Assembly (NCBI RefSeq): GCF_024347315.1
Contig: NZ_AP025460.1
Coordinates: forward strand, 1 to 64,000
Length of the DNA stretch: 64,000 nt
DNA from: Vibrio atlanticus
Lineage (GTDB): Bacteria > Pseudomonadota > Gammaproteobacteria > Enterobacterales > Vibrionaceae
Direction: 5' to 3'
Part shown: in pieces, positions 39,384 through 48,542 of the stretch
Layout: each line of letters opens with the position of its first letter
Numbering within the stretch: the first letter of the stretch is position 1
Notes under the pieces: model-generated
What the model was told of the DNA's origin: nothing
Database searches by the model: none
The model's input: only the letters and a program-made list of their open reading frames with translations
Made by a program: the position numbers and the translations under genes

Positions 39384-41402
39384 ATGAAACTGAACCCAAG
39401 ACAAGATGAAGCCGTGAAATATGTTTCGGGCCCCTGCTTAGTATTAGCAGGCGCAGGATCCGGTAAAACGCGTGTTATCACGAATAAGATTGCTTACTTG
39501 GTTCAAGAGTGTGGTTACAAGGCACGCAATATTGCAGCGGTAACTTTTACCAATAAAGCGGCACGCGAGATGAAAGAACGTGTGGGGCAAACTCTGGGTA
39601 AAGGTGAATCGAAAGGCCTGATCGTTTCGACTTTTCATACCATGGGCTTAACTATCATTCGTCGTGAATACAAAGCGCTGGGTCTGAAAGCGGGCTTCTC
39701 TCTATTTGATGACCAAGACCAATTGGCGCTATTAAAAGAGCTAACAGAGAGACAGATCGATGGTGATAAGGATCTGCTGCGTGCTTTAATGAGCACCATT
39801 TCGAATTGGAAGAATGACATGCTGACGCCAGATCAGGCGAAAGCTCGAGCTCAAGGCGAACAAGAGCAGTTGTTTGCATTCTGTTTTGAGATGTATCAGA
39901 AACAGATGAAGGCATACAACGCGCTCGATTTTGATGATCTGATTGCGATGCCAGTATTGCTTCTGAAAACCAATCAAGAAGTGCGTGAGCGCTGGCAGTC
40001 TCGTATTCGCTATTTACTTGTCGATGAGTATCAAGATACCAACACCAGTCAATATGAACTGGTTCGTTTACTCGTGGGTGAACGCGGTCGTTTAACTGTG
40101 GTAGGCGATGATGACCAATCTATTTACTCATGGCGTGGTGCAAAACCGCAAAACTTGGTGCTGTTAGGTGAGGACTACCCTAACTTACGCTTGATCAAAT
40201 TAGAGCAGAACTACCGCTCAACGAGTCGAATTTTGCGTGCAGCGAATATCTTGATCGCTAATAACCCACACGTTTATGAAAAGTCACTGTTCTCTGAGAT
40301 CCCGGACGGTGAAAAGCTCAAGGTACTGAATGCTAAGAATGAAGAGCATGAAGCAGAGCGTATTACAGGTGAGATCATCGCTCACAAGTTTTTAAACCGC
40401 ACTGAATATAAAGATTACGCAGTGCTGTACCGTGGTAACCACCAATCTCGCTTGATTGAAAAAGCGTTGATGCAGAACCGTGTGCCTTACAAAATTTCTG
40501 GCGGTACCTCTTTCTTCGCTAGAGCTGAGATTAAAGACATCATGGCTTACCTCCGCGTGTTGGTGAACCCTGATGATGACAACGCGTTTCTACGTATTGT
40601 AAACACACCACGTCGTGAGATTGGCCCGGTGACGCTTGAGAAGTTAGGCAGCTACGCCAACATGCGTGGCAAGAGCTTGTTTGAAGCCAGCTTTGAGATG
40701 GGTTTAGAGCAAACTTTGACTGGTCGTGGTTTAGAAAACCTGCGCCGTTTCAGCGATTGGATTGTTCGTATTTCTGATAATGCTGAACGTGGCAATACCG
40801 TTGAGGCTGTTCGCTCTTTAGTTCGTGATATTAACTATGAAGATTGGTTGTACGAAACCTCGGCAAGCCCGAAAGCTGCAGAGATGAGAATGAAGAACGT
40901 TTCTGATCTTTATAGTTGGATTGTTGCTGACCTTGAGGGTGACAACTACGACAAAGAAGAGAAGACCCTACGCGAAGTGGTTCAACGTTTAACGCTACGT
41001 GACATGATGGAGCGTGGTGAAGATGATGACGATGCAGACCAAGTTCAATTAATGACATTGCACGCATCGAAAGGCCTAGAGTTTCCGTATGTGTTCCTGA
41101 TGGGAGCCGAAGAGGGTATCTTGCCACACCAAACCAGTGTCGATGAAGGTAACGTAGAAGAAGAACGTCGTCTTATGTATGTAGGGATTACTCGCGCGCA
41201 GAAAGAGCTGACCTTCACTAAATGTCGTGAACGTCGTCAGTATGGCGAATTGATAAAGCCAACACAAAGCCGATTCCTTGATGAACTGCCGCATGAAGAT
41301 GTGGAGTGGGAAAGCGTGAAGAAGCCTCAATCCGCAGAAGAACGAATGGAGAAAGGACAGGCACACATTGCCAACATTCGTGCGATGTTCAATAAGAAGT
41401 GA
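39384..41402 (+). CDS. rep: ATP-dependent DNA helicase Rep
   Basis: Rep is a superfamily 1A 3'-5' helicase that removes proteins ahead of replication forks and aids restart. With ATG 39384 it has 672 residues and starts [20 protein letters not shown], as in E. coli Rep (MRLNPGQQQAV). The helicase motifs are in order: Walker [10 protein letters not shown] near 22-30, motif [10 protein letters not shown] near 213-220, motif [16 protein letters not shown] near 238, and motif V/VI ([28 protein letters not shown]). An upstream in-frame start at 39318 adds residues without homology. A strong terminator follows. Confidence 0.95.
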   Translation: MKLNPRQDEAVKYVSGPCLVLAGAGSGKTRVITNKIAYLVQECGYKARNIAAVTFTNKAAREMKERVGQTLGKGESKGLIVSTFHTMGLTIIRREYKALGLKAGFSLFDDQDQLALLKELTERQIDGDKDLLRALMSTISNWKNDMLTPDQAKARAQGEQEQLFAFCFEMYQKQMKAYNALDFDDLIAMPVLLLKTNQEVRERWQSRIRYLLVDEYQDTNTSQYELVRLLVGERGRLTVVGDDDQSIYSWRGAKPQNLVLLGEDYPNLRLIKLEQNYRSTSRILRAANILIANNPHVYEKSLFSEIPDGEKLKVLNAKNEEHEAERITGEIIAHKFLNRTEYKDYAVLYRGNHQSRLIEKALMQNRVPYKISGGTSFFARAEIKDIMAYLRVLVNPDDDNAFLRIVNTPRREIGPVTLEKLGSYANMRGKSLFEASFEMGLEQTLTGRGLENLRRFSDWIVRISDNAERGNTVEAVRSLVRDINYEDWLYETSASPKAAEMRMKNVSDLYSWIVADLEGDNYDKEEKTLREVVQRLTLRDMMERGEDDDDADQVQLMTLHASKGLEFPYVFLMGAEEGILPHQTSVDEGNVEEERRLMYVGITRAQKELTFTKCRERRQYGELIKPTQSRFLDELPHEDVEWESVKKPQSAEERMEKGQAHIANIRAMFNKK

Positions 41403-41427
41403 TGTTTGGCTCTAAATCGAGACCAAT

Positions 41428-41456
41428 AAAAAGGTGACCATGAGGTCACCTTTTTT
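41428..41456. terminator. Terminator between rep and the cytochrome c5 gene
   Basis: AAAAAGGTGACC and GGTCACCTTTTT pair over ATGA, with T residues after and A residues before, so it can serve both convergent genes. Confidence 0.9.
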
Positions 41457-41488
41457 GAATTTGGTATTTTTAATTACAGATCGGTAAA

Positions 41489-41902
41489 TTACAGACCGGC
41501 AATCATGTGCTCGATAGCATCTTTGATTTCGTCGTCTGAACAGTCCATACATGACCCTTTCGCTGGCATAGCATTGAAGCCGTTGATTGCGTGGTCAGCT
41601 AGAATGTCGCGACCTTGGGCAATACGAGGACCCCAGTCACCAGCGTCACCTGTTTTAGGTGCGCCACTTACGCCAGATGCGTGACAAGCGATACAAAAGG
41701 TACCGTAAACTGCTGCGCCATTACGAGGGCCTGTTGGTTCTGCGGCTACTGGCTCGCTGCCGACTAGGTAAACTTGGCCAACTGGTTTGATGCGTTCAGC
41801 AATAGCATCTTGCTCTGCTTCGCTTAGGCCTGAAGCCATAGCGCCAGTTGAAAAGGTTAAAACTGCGATGACAACGCTTAAAATTCGACGAGACATATCC
41901 AT
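41489..41902 (-). CDS. Cytochrome c5-type monoheme protein
   Basis: A periplasmic c-type cytochrome that should carry electrons in respiration. From the ATG at 41902 it has 137 residues: a signal peptide (about 1-24, ILSVVIAVLTFSTGAMASG), the heme motif CIACH in FCIACHAS, a candidate axial Met in NAMPAKG, and a second cysteine pair SCMDCSDDEI that is the mark of the c5 class. A longer ORF start at 41989 would put 29 residues before the signal peptide; GTGAG 7 nt before ATG 41902 supports the shorter form. The electron partners are unknown. Confidence 0.88.
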   Translation of the reverse strand: MDMSRRILSVVIAVLTFSTGAMASGLSEAEQDAIAERIKPVGQVYLVGSEPVAAEPTGPRNGAAVYGTFCIACHASGVSGAPKTGDAGDWGPRIAQGRDILADHAINGFNAMPAKGSCMDCSDDEIKDAIEHMIAGL

Positions 41903-42149
41903 TAAACTCACTTTACATTCCCAAGGTAAGTACATGCTTACCAATTTATAGTGTTGGAAGGGTGTTTTGGCTTTATCAGCAAAGAGCAACTGTTAAACCA
42001 ATGTAAATAATGGGTGATTATATCCCGATAAGTTGTTGCAATAAACAACAACTTATAAGCTGCGGTGGGTTGTAGTACTCAAATAAGGGGTTTATCACAT
42101 ATTAACTGTCGAAAAAGAGACCAAACAGAAAAAAAAGTTAAAAAAGTAC

Positions 42150-42178
42150 TAGACGGCATAAGGTGATATACGTATTAT
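42150..42178 (+). promoter_or_regulatory. Promoter of the tRNA array
   Basis: TAGACG (42150-42155) and TATTAT (42173-42178) are spaced 17 bp apart, 22 bp before the tRNA-Arg gene, preceded by an A-rich UP-like tract and followed by a C/G-rich discriminator like stringently controlled stable RNA promoters. The DNA from 41903 to here holds no gene. Confidence 0.6.
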
Positions 42179-42199
42179 TCCACTCCGCCGACAGGGCAT

Positions 42200-42276
<77 letters not shown>

Positions 42277-42322
42277 TCCGGTCTCTTACTTAGGTAAGTG
42301 AGAATTGGCAAAAAGAAATAAT

Positions 42323-42399
42323 GGTGGCTATAGCTCAGTTGGTAGAGCCCTGGATTGTGATTCCGGTGGTCGCGAGTTCGAATCTCGTTAGCCACCCCA
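42323..42399 (+). tRNA. tRNA-His (GUG), copy 1
   Basis: 77 nt counting the extra 5' G of tRNA-His. The anticodon GTG is in TTGTGAT, the acceptor GTGGCTA pairs with TAGCCAC, and CCA is encoded. Confidence 0.96.
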
Positions 42400-42476
42400 T
42401 TCTTTCTTTACAAAATATCGGTAGCTTCGGCTTCCAGTGTTGATTCATTATTCCCAAGAGTCGATACAAAATTAGT

Positions 42477-42553
<77 letters not shown>

Positions 42554-42597
42554 CTATTTCAATAATCGCTTTTTAAGCGGTTATATAAAAGATTAGT

Positions 42598-42674
42598 GGT
42601 GGCTATAGCTCAGTTGGTAGAGCCCTGGATTGTGATTCCGGTGGTCGCGAGTTCGAATCTCGTTAGCCACCCCA
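42598..42674 (+). tRNA. tRNA-His (GUG), copy 2
   Basis: Identical to copy 1 over the tRNA; part of a His-Pro tandem duplication. Flanking spacers differ, so the duplication is not recent or only the genes are kept identical. Confidence 0.96.
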
Positions 42675-42729
42675 TTAATTTTGGTAACTTCATTGAAGTT
42701 TCCTGTTTGAGAATTCAAACGAAACGTCT

Positions 42730-42806
<77 letters not shown>

Positions 42807-42813
42807 CCTTAAG

Positions 42814-42843
42814 AAGCCTCGTCAGAAATGACGGGGCTTTTTT
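42814..42843 (+). terminator. Terminator T1 of the tRNA array
   Basis: AAGCCTCGTCA and TGACGGGGCTT pair over GAAA (with one G-T pair), followed by TTTTTT. Confidence 0.88.
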
Positions 42844-42865
42844 ACGCCTGGAATTTAGATAATTT

Positions 42866-42923
42866 GAGACCAGAGGGTCGTGGGCTGGATCGCCAGTCCG
42901 ATCAAATCCTTCTTCACCGACCA
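42866..42923 (+). pseudogene. Decayed tRNA-Pro 3' half, relic 1
   Basis: GACCAGAGGGTCG at the left and CTTCACCGACCA at the right match the anticodon-arm/variable region and the 3' acceptor of tRNA-Pro (UGG). Between them the T arm is disrupted by about 16 extra bases (GGCTGGATCGCCAGTC region). The 5' half is absent, so no tRNA can form. Confidence 0.75.
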
Positions 42924-42930
42924 CCTTTAA

Positions 42931-43151
42931 GAAAGCTCATCAGAAATGATGAGCTTTTTTTTCATCTGTAGATCTCTAGGTTGGAACCCAAGTGGGGTTC
43001 GCCTGATGTTCAAAGAATGTCTCTTCACTGTCTACCTTTAAGAAAGCTCATCAGAAATGATGAGCTTTTTTTTCATCTGTAGATCACTAGATTGGAACCC
43101 AAATGGGGTTCGCCTGATGTTCAAAGGATGTCTCTTCACTGGCCACCTTAA
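42931..43151 (+). repeat. Tandem repeat: two 111-bp units of terminator plus tRNA-Pro relic
   Basis: Unit A is 42931-43041 and unit B is 43042-43151, with about seven differences. Each begins with the perfect hairpin GCTCATCA-GAAA-TGATGAGC and eight T residues (terminators T2 at 42931-42962 and T3 at 43042-43073). Each then continues with a sequence that aligns to the tRNA-Pro anticodon arm, T loop (GGGGTTCG) and 3' end (CTCTTCACT...CCACCTTAAG). The tRNA parts are degraded while the hairpins are intact. Confidence 0.8.
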
Positions 43152-43163
43152 GAAGCCTCAACT

Positions 43164-43197
43164 AGCCGTCCGTGTCAGGAATGACGGGGCTTTTTTA
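43164..43197 (+). terminator. Terminator T4 of the relic array
   Basis: AGCC-gt-CCGT-gt-CA pairs with TGACGGGGCT with small bulges and ends in TTTTTT. It resembles T1 with an insertion of about 15 bp in its left arm and closes the array. Confidence 0.7.
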
Positions 43198-44006
43198 CAT
43201 CTCTCATTTCAGTAATCCTCAATTTTTAATGCTGGGACCTCAACCGCTTCGACATCTTGCCTGATGTCACCTCCGTAAATCTCCTCCTTCCATACAATAA
43301 GATAGGCTTTTACCCTTTATCTCCATTATGGTGCTTATACGGAGCAGTTTGCTTTATCAAATGTGCAGATCGATATCTAATTTTATATAAAACTCACCAC
43401 CAATCATTCGACAAATTAATAGGTTTGGTCTAAGGATTTTTATGAAAAGTGAAATTTGACGTTAAATATGTTCTCTAAGGCCTGTATTTGACAGGTTTCT
43501 TCGAATCTTGTTGTTTAAAAAATCCTTTGATTTATTAAATCTTTCGTTTTTCTTGTTTGTATTTATTAAAAAAATCATATGGTTGAATATGTTGTTGGGT
43601 TGGTTTTATCTGGTTATTTTGTTTGCTTAAATTGGTAAAGTTAGCGTTTGTTTCTATAGTGTTAATTGTTTTTTGGAATAATTATTTGATCTTGGTGGTT
43701 GGTGGGGATATGTGCTTTGAATGATATGTTTAACTCTACAAGTACGCAGTAGTAAGGGGTTTGTGAGTATTTGTTATTGGAAATATAATGCTGGTTTTCA
43801 TTACTATATGCTATTCGAGTGAATACTTATGTGGCATTTTTACTTGCTAAGCGTTTAATGTCGACTTTTTATCCTATTTTTGTTGCTTTTCTGTGAATTA
43901 TTTGCCAAGTTGTCAACCGTATAAAATATCAGAACAATATTCTGGTAAGAATGGATTCAATTTTGCAGACAGGGCAGAAAGCTGCCAAAGCAGTAGAGGT
44001 CTGGTA
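43198..44006. other. AT-rich gene-free region between the tRNA array and the peptide ABC operon
   Basis: About 800 bp with no open frame on either strand that I would defend. From about 43380 to 43900 it is strongly T-rich on the plus strand, with many short A and T tracts. A weak hairpin CCTGT/ACAGG followed by TTTCTTC lies at 43481-43500. It must contain the promoter of the downstream operon, and could hold a small RNA or a nucleoid-protein binding region; nothing specific is recognised. Confidence 0.6.
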
Positions 44007-45734
44007 ATGTCACTTTTAGAAGTAAAAAATCTTCGTATCGAATACCCATCTCGTCATGGAGTTCACGCCGCAGTGAAATCACTTTCGTTCAATATTGAAC
44101 GTGGTGAGATTGTTGGCGTTGTAGGCGAGTCTGGTGCAGGCAAATCAACAGTAGGTAATGCTGTGATCGATTTGCTGAGCCCTCCTGGTCGCATTGCTAG
44201 CGGCGAGGTATTTCTGGACGGTGAAAAAGTTTCAGGCTTATCTCCTGAACAGATGCGTTCTGTTCGCGGCTCAAAGATTGGTTTTATCTTCCAAGATCCA
44301 ATGACTTCTCTTAACCCTCTATTCACAGTAGAACAGCAGTTAAAAGAGACGATTCATGCCAACATGAAGGTTTCGGATCAAGAAGCCTACCAGCGCTCAT
44401 TAGATCTGATGAACCAAGTGGGTATTCCGCAACCAGAAAACCGTTTAAAGCAGTACCCACACCAATTCTCTGGCGGTATGCGTCAGCGTGTTGTTATCGC
44501 GATCGCACTGGCAGGTGAACCTGACCTAATCATCGCTGATGAACCAACAACCGCACTGGATGTTTCTATTCAAGACCAGATCTTGGGTTTGATTCGCGAC
44601 CTATGTATTAAGAAGAATGTAGGTTGTATGTTGGTCACACACGACATGGGTGTGGTATCTAATGTTACCGATCGCGTAGCCGTTATGTATCGTGGTGATT
44701 TGGTTGAGTTTGGTCCGACGGCGAAAGTCCTTGGTACTCCTGAACACCCTTACACGTACAGTCTTATCTCCGCGGTTCCGCGTTCAGATCGTAAACTTGA
44801 TCGTTTTCCTCTTGTGAGCTACATCGAAGAAGCACATGAGATGGAACCACTTGATGTGAAAAACCACTGGTTAGGTCAAAGCCAAGACCACCGTGATTAC
44901 ACTGGTCCACTGTTGAATGTTGAAAACGTAAACTTGCGCTTTACTACCAAGGATTCTTTCTTTGAGAGTCGTCGTGAGTACGTTCAGGCGTCAAACAACG
45001 TGAGCTTTGAAGTGCATGAAGGTGAAACTTTTGGTCTTGTTGGTGAATCTGGTTCGGGTAAATCAACGATTGCTCGTGTGATTGCTGGTTTGTACGCACC
45101 CAACTCAGGCAAGGTAACGTTTGAAGGCGTTGACCTGACTGGGCTTAAATCTGAAAAAGAGCGTCGCCCAATGCGCCGCCAAATGCAGATGGTTTTCCAA
45201 AACCCTTACACATCAATGAACCCTCGAATGAAGATATTCGACATCATTGCTGAGCCGATCCGATTCCATAAGCTTACGCGCAACGAGAATGAAACTCGTC
45301 AGATCGTTCACGACCTGCTAGAGCACGTTGGTTTAGGCAAGATGGCTGGAGTTAAATACCCACACGAATTCTCAGGTGGCCAACGTCAGCGTATTTCTAT
45401 CGCTCGCGCCTTGGCAACTCGTCCACGTCTTTTGATTTGTGATGAACCTACCTCGGCGCTGGATGTGTCGGTTCAGGCTCAGATCCTTAACCTATTAAAA
45501 GATTTACAAGACGAGCTCAACCTAACCATGCTGTTTATCAGTCACGATTTACCGGTTATTCGCCAAATGTGTGATCGTGTTGGTGTGATGCAAATGGGAG
45601 AACTATTGGAAGTAGCGCCAACTGAGCAGCTATTCCAATCGCCTCAGCATGAATACAGCAAACACCTAATTTCTTTAATGCCTGAATTTACAGGTTTAAG
45701 AGAAGAAAAAGCAGTGGCACAAGCCGCGGTATAA
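44007..45734 (+). CDS. Peptide ABC transporter, fused double ATPase
   Basis: The energising subunit of a peptide/nickel-type ABC importer, with two ATPase domains fused in one chain (as DppD-DppF or OppD-OppF fused). From ATG 44007 (GAGGT 6 nt upstream) it has 575 residues. Domain 1 has Walker A GESGAGKST near 40, signature SGGMRQRV and Walker B LIIADEPTTALD. Domain 2 has Walker A GESGSGKST near 350, signature SGGQRQRI and Walker B LLICDEPTSALD. The longer frame from 43893 adds 38 residues of no homology. It is the first gene of the operon, ahead of the binding protein, which is an unusual order. Confidence 0.93.
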   Translation: MSLLEVKNLRIEYPSRHGVHAAVKSLSFNIERGEIVGVVGESGAGKSTVGNAVIDLLSPPGRIASGEVFLDGEKVSGLSPEQMRSVRGSKIGFIFQDPMTSLNPLFTVEQQLKETIHANMKVSDQEAYQRSLDLMNQVGIPQPENRLKQYPHQFSGGMRQRVVIAIALAGEPDLIIADEPTTALDVSIQDQILGLIRDLCIKKNVGCMLVTHDMGVVSNVTDRVAVMYRGDLVEFGPTAKVLGTPEHPYTYSLISAVPRSDRKLDRFPLVSYIEEAHEMEPLDVKNHWLGQSQDHRDYTGPLLNVENVNLRFTTKDSFFESRREYVQASNNVSFEVHEGETFGLVGESGSGKSTIARVIAGLYAPNSGKVTFEGVDLTGLKSEKERRPMRRQMQMVFQNPYTSMNPRMKIFDIIAEPIRFHKLTRNENETRQIVHDLLEHVGLGKMAGVKYPHEFSGGQRQRISIARALATRPRLLICDEPTSALDVSVQAQILNLLKDLQDELNLTMLFISHDLPVIRQMCDRVGVMQMGELLEVAPTEQLFQSPQHEYSKHLISLMPEFTGLREEKAVAQAAV

Positions 45735-45828
45735 AAATCAGCAGGCTGGAGTTTAGCTTGCTAAAAACAATAAACAGACGCAAATACAACAACTAGGGAT
45801 CTGGATTCCCGCATGAAGGAGTTATGCA

Positions 45829-47382
45829 ATGAAAACCATGAAAAGCAAATTAGCAGTAGCTTTAATGGCAGCTGGCCTAAGCTTTAGTGCAGCAGCAGCA
45901 GATATTACCGTTGGCTACGCAGCTGACCCGGTATCACTTGACCCGCACGAGCAGCTGTCTGGTGGCACACTGCAAATGTCTCACATGGTGTTTGACCCTC
46001 TAGTACGTTTCACTCAAGAGATGGATTTTGAAGGCCGCCTAGCATCTAGCTGGGAGCGTGTTGATGAAACGACTTTCCGCTTTAACTTACGTAAAGGCGT
46101 GAAATTCCACTCTGGTAACGAACTGACTGCTGATGATGTTGTGTGGACTTTTGAACGTCTACAAGCTTCTCCAGACTTTAAGTCTATCTTCACGCCATAC
46201 GAAAAAATGGTAAAAGTGGATGACTACACAGTTGAGCTAGTATCAAAAGCGGCTTACCCACTAGTACTACAAACAGCAACCTACATCTTCCCAATGGACA
46301 GCAAGTTCTACTCTGGTCAAACAGCGGAAGGTAATGACAAATCTGAGCTAGTTAAGCACGGTAACTCGTTTGCTTCGACTAACGTTTCTGGTACTGGTCC
46401 ATTTATCGTAACGCAGCGTGAGCAAGGCGTTAAAGTAACGTTCGAGCGTTTCAACGATTACTGGGACACAGAAACTGAAGGTAACGTAGACAAGCTAACA
46501 CTTGTGCCAATCAAAGAAGATGCAACGCGTGTAGCAGCTCTTCTTTCTGGCGATGTTGATATGATTCACCCTGTTGCGCCAAACGATCACAAGCGTGTTA
46601 AAAAAGCGAAGAACATCGATCTAGTAACGCTACCTGGTACTCGTATCATTACGTTCCAAATGAACCAAAACAGCAACGAAGCACTGAAAGATGTGCGCGT
46701 TCGTCAAGCAATCGTTCATGCGATTAACAATGAAGGTATTGTTAAGAAAATCATGAAAGGTTTCGCGACAGCTGCTGGTCAGCAGAGCCCAACAGGCTAC
46801 GCGGGTCACAACGAAGATCTAGTTCCTCGTTACGATCTGAAAAAAGCGAAAGAGCTGATGAAAGAAGCGGGCTACGAAGACGGCTTTACACTAACTATGG
46901 CAGCGCCTAACAACCGTTACGTGAATGATGCGAAAGTTGCGCAAGCGTCTGCGGCAATGCTGTCTAAGATTGGTATCAAAGTTGATCTTAAGACAATGCC
47001 TAAAGCACAGTACTGGCCAGAATTTGACCTATGTTCAGCAGACATGATGATGATCGGCTGGCACTCAGATACTGAAGATTCAGCTAACTTCAACGAGTTC
47101 CTAACAATGACTCGTAACGAAGAGACTGGCCGTGGTCAATACAACTGTTCTGGCTACTCAAACCCAGAAATGGATGCGATTGTAGAAGCTTCTAATACTG
47201 AAACTGACCCAGTTAAGCGTTCTAAGATGCTGAAAGGCGTTGAAGCAACACTTTACAACGATGCAGTCTTCGTTCCTCTACACTGGCAGAGTGAAGCGTG
47301 GGGCGCGAAATCTAACGTAGGTGCAGCAGACGTAGTAAACCCAATGGTTATGCCTTACTTCGGCGACCTAGTTGTAAAATAA
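45829..47382 (+). CDS. Periplasmic peptide-binding protein (SBP family 5)
   Basis: The substrate-binding subunit of the neighbouring importer. The 517-residue precursor has a signal peptide of about 24 residues ending SFSAAAA, then an SBP_bac_5 domain (VGYAADPVSLDPHE, RLASSWERVDETTFRFNLRK, VKFHSGNELTADDVVWTFER). AAGGAG lies 7 nt before the ATG. The substrate is probably di- or oligopeptide, but the family also includes heme, nickel and sugar binders, so the ligand is not certain. A stem-loop without a U tract follows at 47400, which may raise its mRNA level over the permeases. Confidence 0.93.
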   Translation: MKTMKSKLAVALMAAGLSFSAAAADITVGYAADPVSLDPHEQLSGGTLQMSHMVFDPLVRFTQEMDFEGRLASSWERVDETTFRFNLRKGVKFHSGNELTADDVVWTFERLQASPDFKSIFTPYEKMVKVDDYTVELVSKAAYPLVLQTATYIFPMDSKFYSGQTAEGNDKSELVKHGNSFASTNVSGTGPFIVTQREQGVKVTFERFNDYWDTETEGNVDKLTLVPIKEDATRVAALLSGDVDMIHPVAPNDHKRVKKAKNIDLVTLPGTRIITFQMNQNSNEALKDVRVRQAIVHAINNEGIVKKIMKGFATAAGQQSPTGYAGHNEDLVPRYDLKKAKELMKEAGYEDGFTLTMAAPNNRYVNDAKVAQASAAMLSKIGIKVDLKTMPKAQYWPEFDLCSADMMMIGWHSDTEDSANFNEFLTMTRNEETGRGQYNCSGYSNPEMDAIVEASNTETDPVKRSKMLKGVEATLYNDAVFVPLHWQSEAWGAKSNVGAADVVNPMVMPYFGDLVVK

Positions 47383-47399
47383 TCTAGCTTGCTAGAATC

Positions 47400-47424
47400 G
47401 AGAGCCTGAAGCTTTCAGGCTCTC
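47400..47424 (+). promoter_or_regulatory. Stem-loop after the binding-protein gene
   Basis: GAGAGCCTGAA (47400-47410) and TTCAGGCTCTC (47414-47424) form a perfect 11-bp stem over GCT. No U tract follows (AATGTTATT), so it looks like a 3' protecting hairpin or attenuator between the SBP and permease genes rather than a full terminator. Confidence 0.6.
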
Positions 47425-47562
47425 AATGTTATTAAGATATAGATTTAAGTTTCGGTATTTGGTCTTCCTTCAGTCTGGCTAAATACCTTTTTTAAGACTG
47501 AATTTTTTGTTGTCTAGTCGCGGATTTCGATTAGATAGTCATGGATAGATAAGGGGCAAGGA

Positions 47563-48540
47563 ATGGTTACGTTTCTGGTCAAGCGCCTGTTTCAGGCACT
47601 GATAGTGATGTTTGTGATCAGTTTGGTGGCGTTTGCCATTCAGGATAACCTGGGCGACCCGTTACGTGAGTTAGTCGGTCAATCTGTTTCAGAGGCGGAG
47701 CGTCAAGCGCTACGCGATGAACTCGGCTTAAATGATCCCTTCGTTACAAAATACTCTCGCTTTGTAGGCGCAGCTCTACAGGGTGATCTTGGTACTTCAT
47801 ACTTCTTTAAGCGACCTGCAGTTGATGTGATTCTAGATAAACTAGTGGCAACTCTGGAGCTGGTATTTGGTGCTTCTTTAATTATTGTTTGTATGTCGAT
47901 CCCACTCGGCGTTTACTCTGCTATTCACCCAAAAAGCTTTTTTACCAAATTGATTATGGCAGGCAGTAGTGTCGGTATCTCGGTTCCTGTTTTCTTAACT
48001 GCAATCATGCTGATGTATGTGTTCTCTATCGAGCTCGGTTGGCTGCCGTCATTTGGACGTGGTGATACGGCCAACTGGTTTGGTTGGGAGTCTGGCTTCT
48101 TAACGCTAGATGGCCTTGCACACTTAGTACTTCCGAGTATTGCTCTGGCATCTATCATGCTGCCGCTGTTTATTCGTCTAGTTCGTTCTGAAATGTTAGA
48201 AGTTCTAAGTTCTGAATACATTAAGTTTGGTAAAGCGAAAGGCCTAGCGCTAAACAAAATCTATTACCAACATGCATTGAAAAACACCATGCTACCGGTA
48301 CTTACCGTTGGTGGTGTTCAGATTGGTACTATGGTGGCTTACACCATTCTTACGGAAACTGTTTTCCAGTGGCCAGGTACAGGCTTCTTATTCTTAGAAG
48401 CAATCAACCGTGTAGATACACCACTGATTACTGCATACGTTATTTTTGTTGGTCTTATTTTCGTCGTGACTAACACGATTGTTGATTTGCTTTACGGTGT
48501 TATCAACCCAACCGTTAACATCACAGGGAAAGGAGCATAA
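47563..48540 (+). CDS. Peptide ABC transporter permease, DppB/OppB type
   Basis: An inner-membrane subunit forming half of the translocation channel. The 325-residue protein has about six membrane helices and the N-terminal MVTFLVKRLFQALIVMFVIS typical of DppB/OppB. The EAA-like coupling region KFGKAKGLALNKIYYQHALKN-containing stretch near 225-245 contacts the ATPase. AAGGGG 6 nt before the ATG is a strong ribosome site. The next permease begins 2 bp after its stop. Confidence 0.94.
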   Translation: MVTFLVKRLFQALIVMFVISLVAFAIQDNLGDPLRELVGQSVSEAERQALRDELGLNDPFVTKYSRFVGAALQGDLGTSYFFKRPAVDVILDKLVATLELVFGASLIIVCMSIPLGVYSAIHPKSFFTKLIMAGSSVGISVPVFLTAIMLMYVFSIELGWLPSFGRGDTANWFGWESGFLTLDGLAHLVLPSIALASIMLPLFIRLVRSEMLEVLSSEYIKFGKAKGLALNKIYYQHALKNTMLPVLTVGGVQIGTMVAYTILTETVFQWPGTGFLFLEAINRVDTPLITAYVIFVGLIFVVTNTIVDLLYGVINPTVNITGKGA

Positions 48541-48542
48541 TC

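Noticed and set aside
42931..43151. CRISPR-like repeat spacing
   Set aside because: There are only two long direct repeats of 111 bp without spacers, and no cas genes; they derive from tRNA-Pro and terminators.
43893..44006. 38-residue N-terminal extension of the fused ATPase
   Set aside because: It has no ABC homology, and the ATG at 44007 has a good ribosome site.
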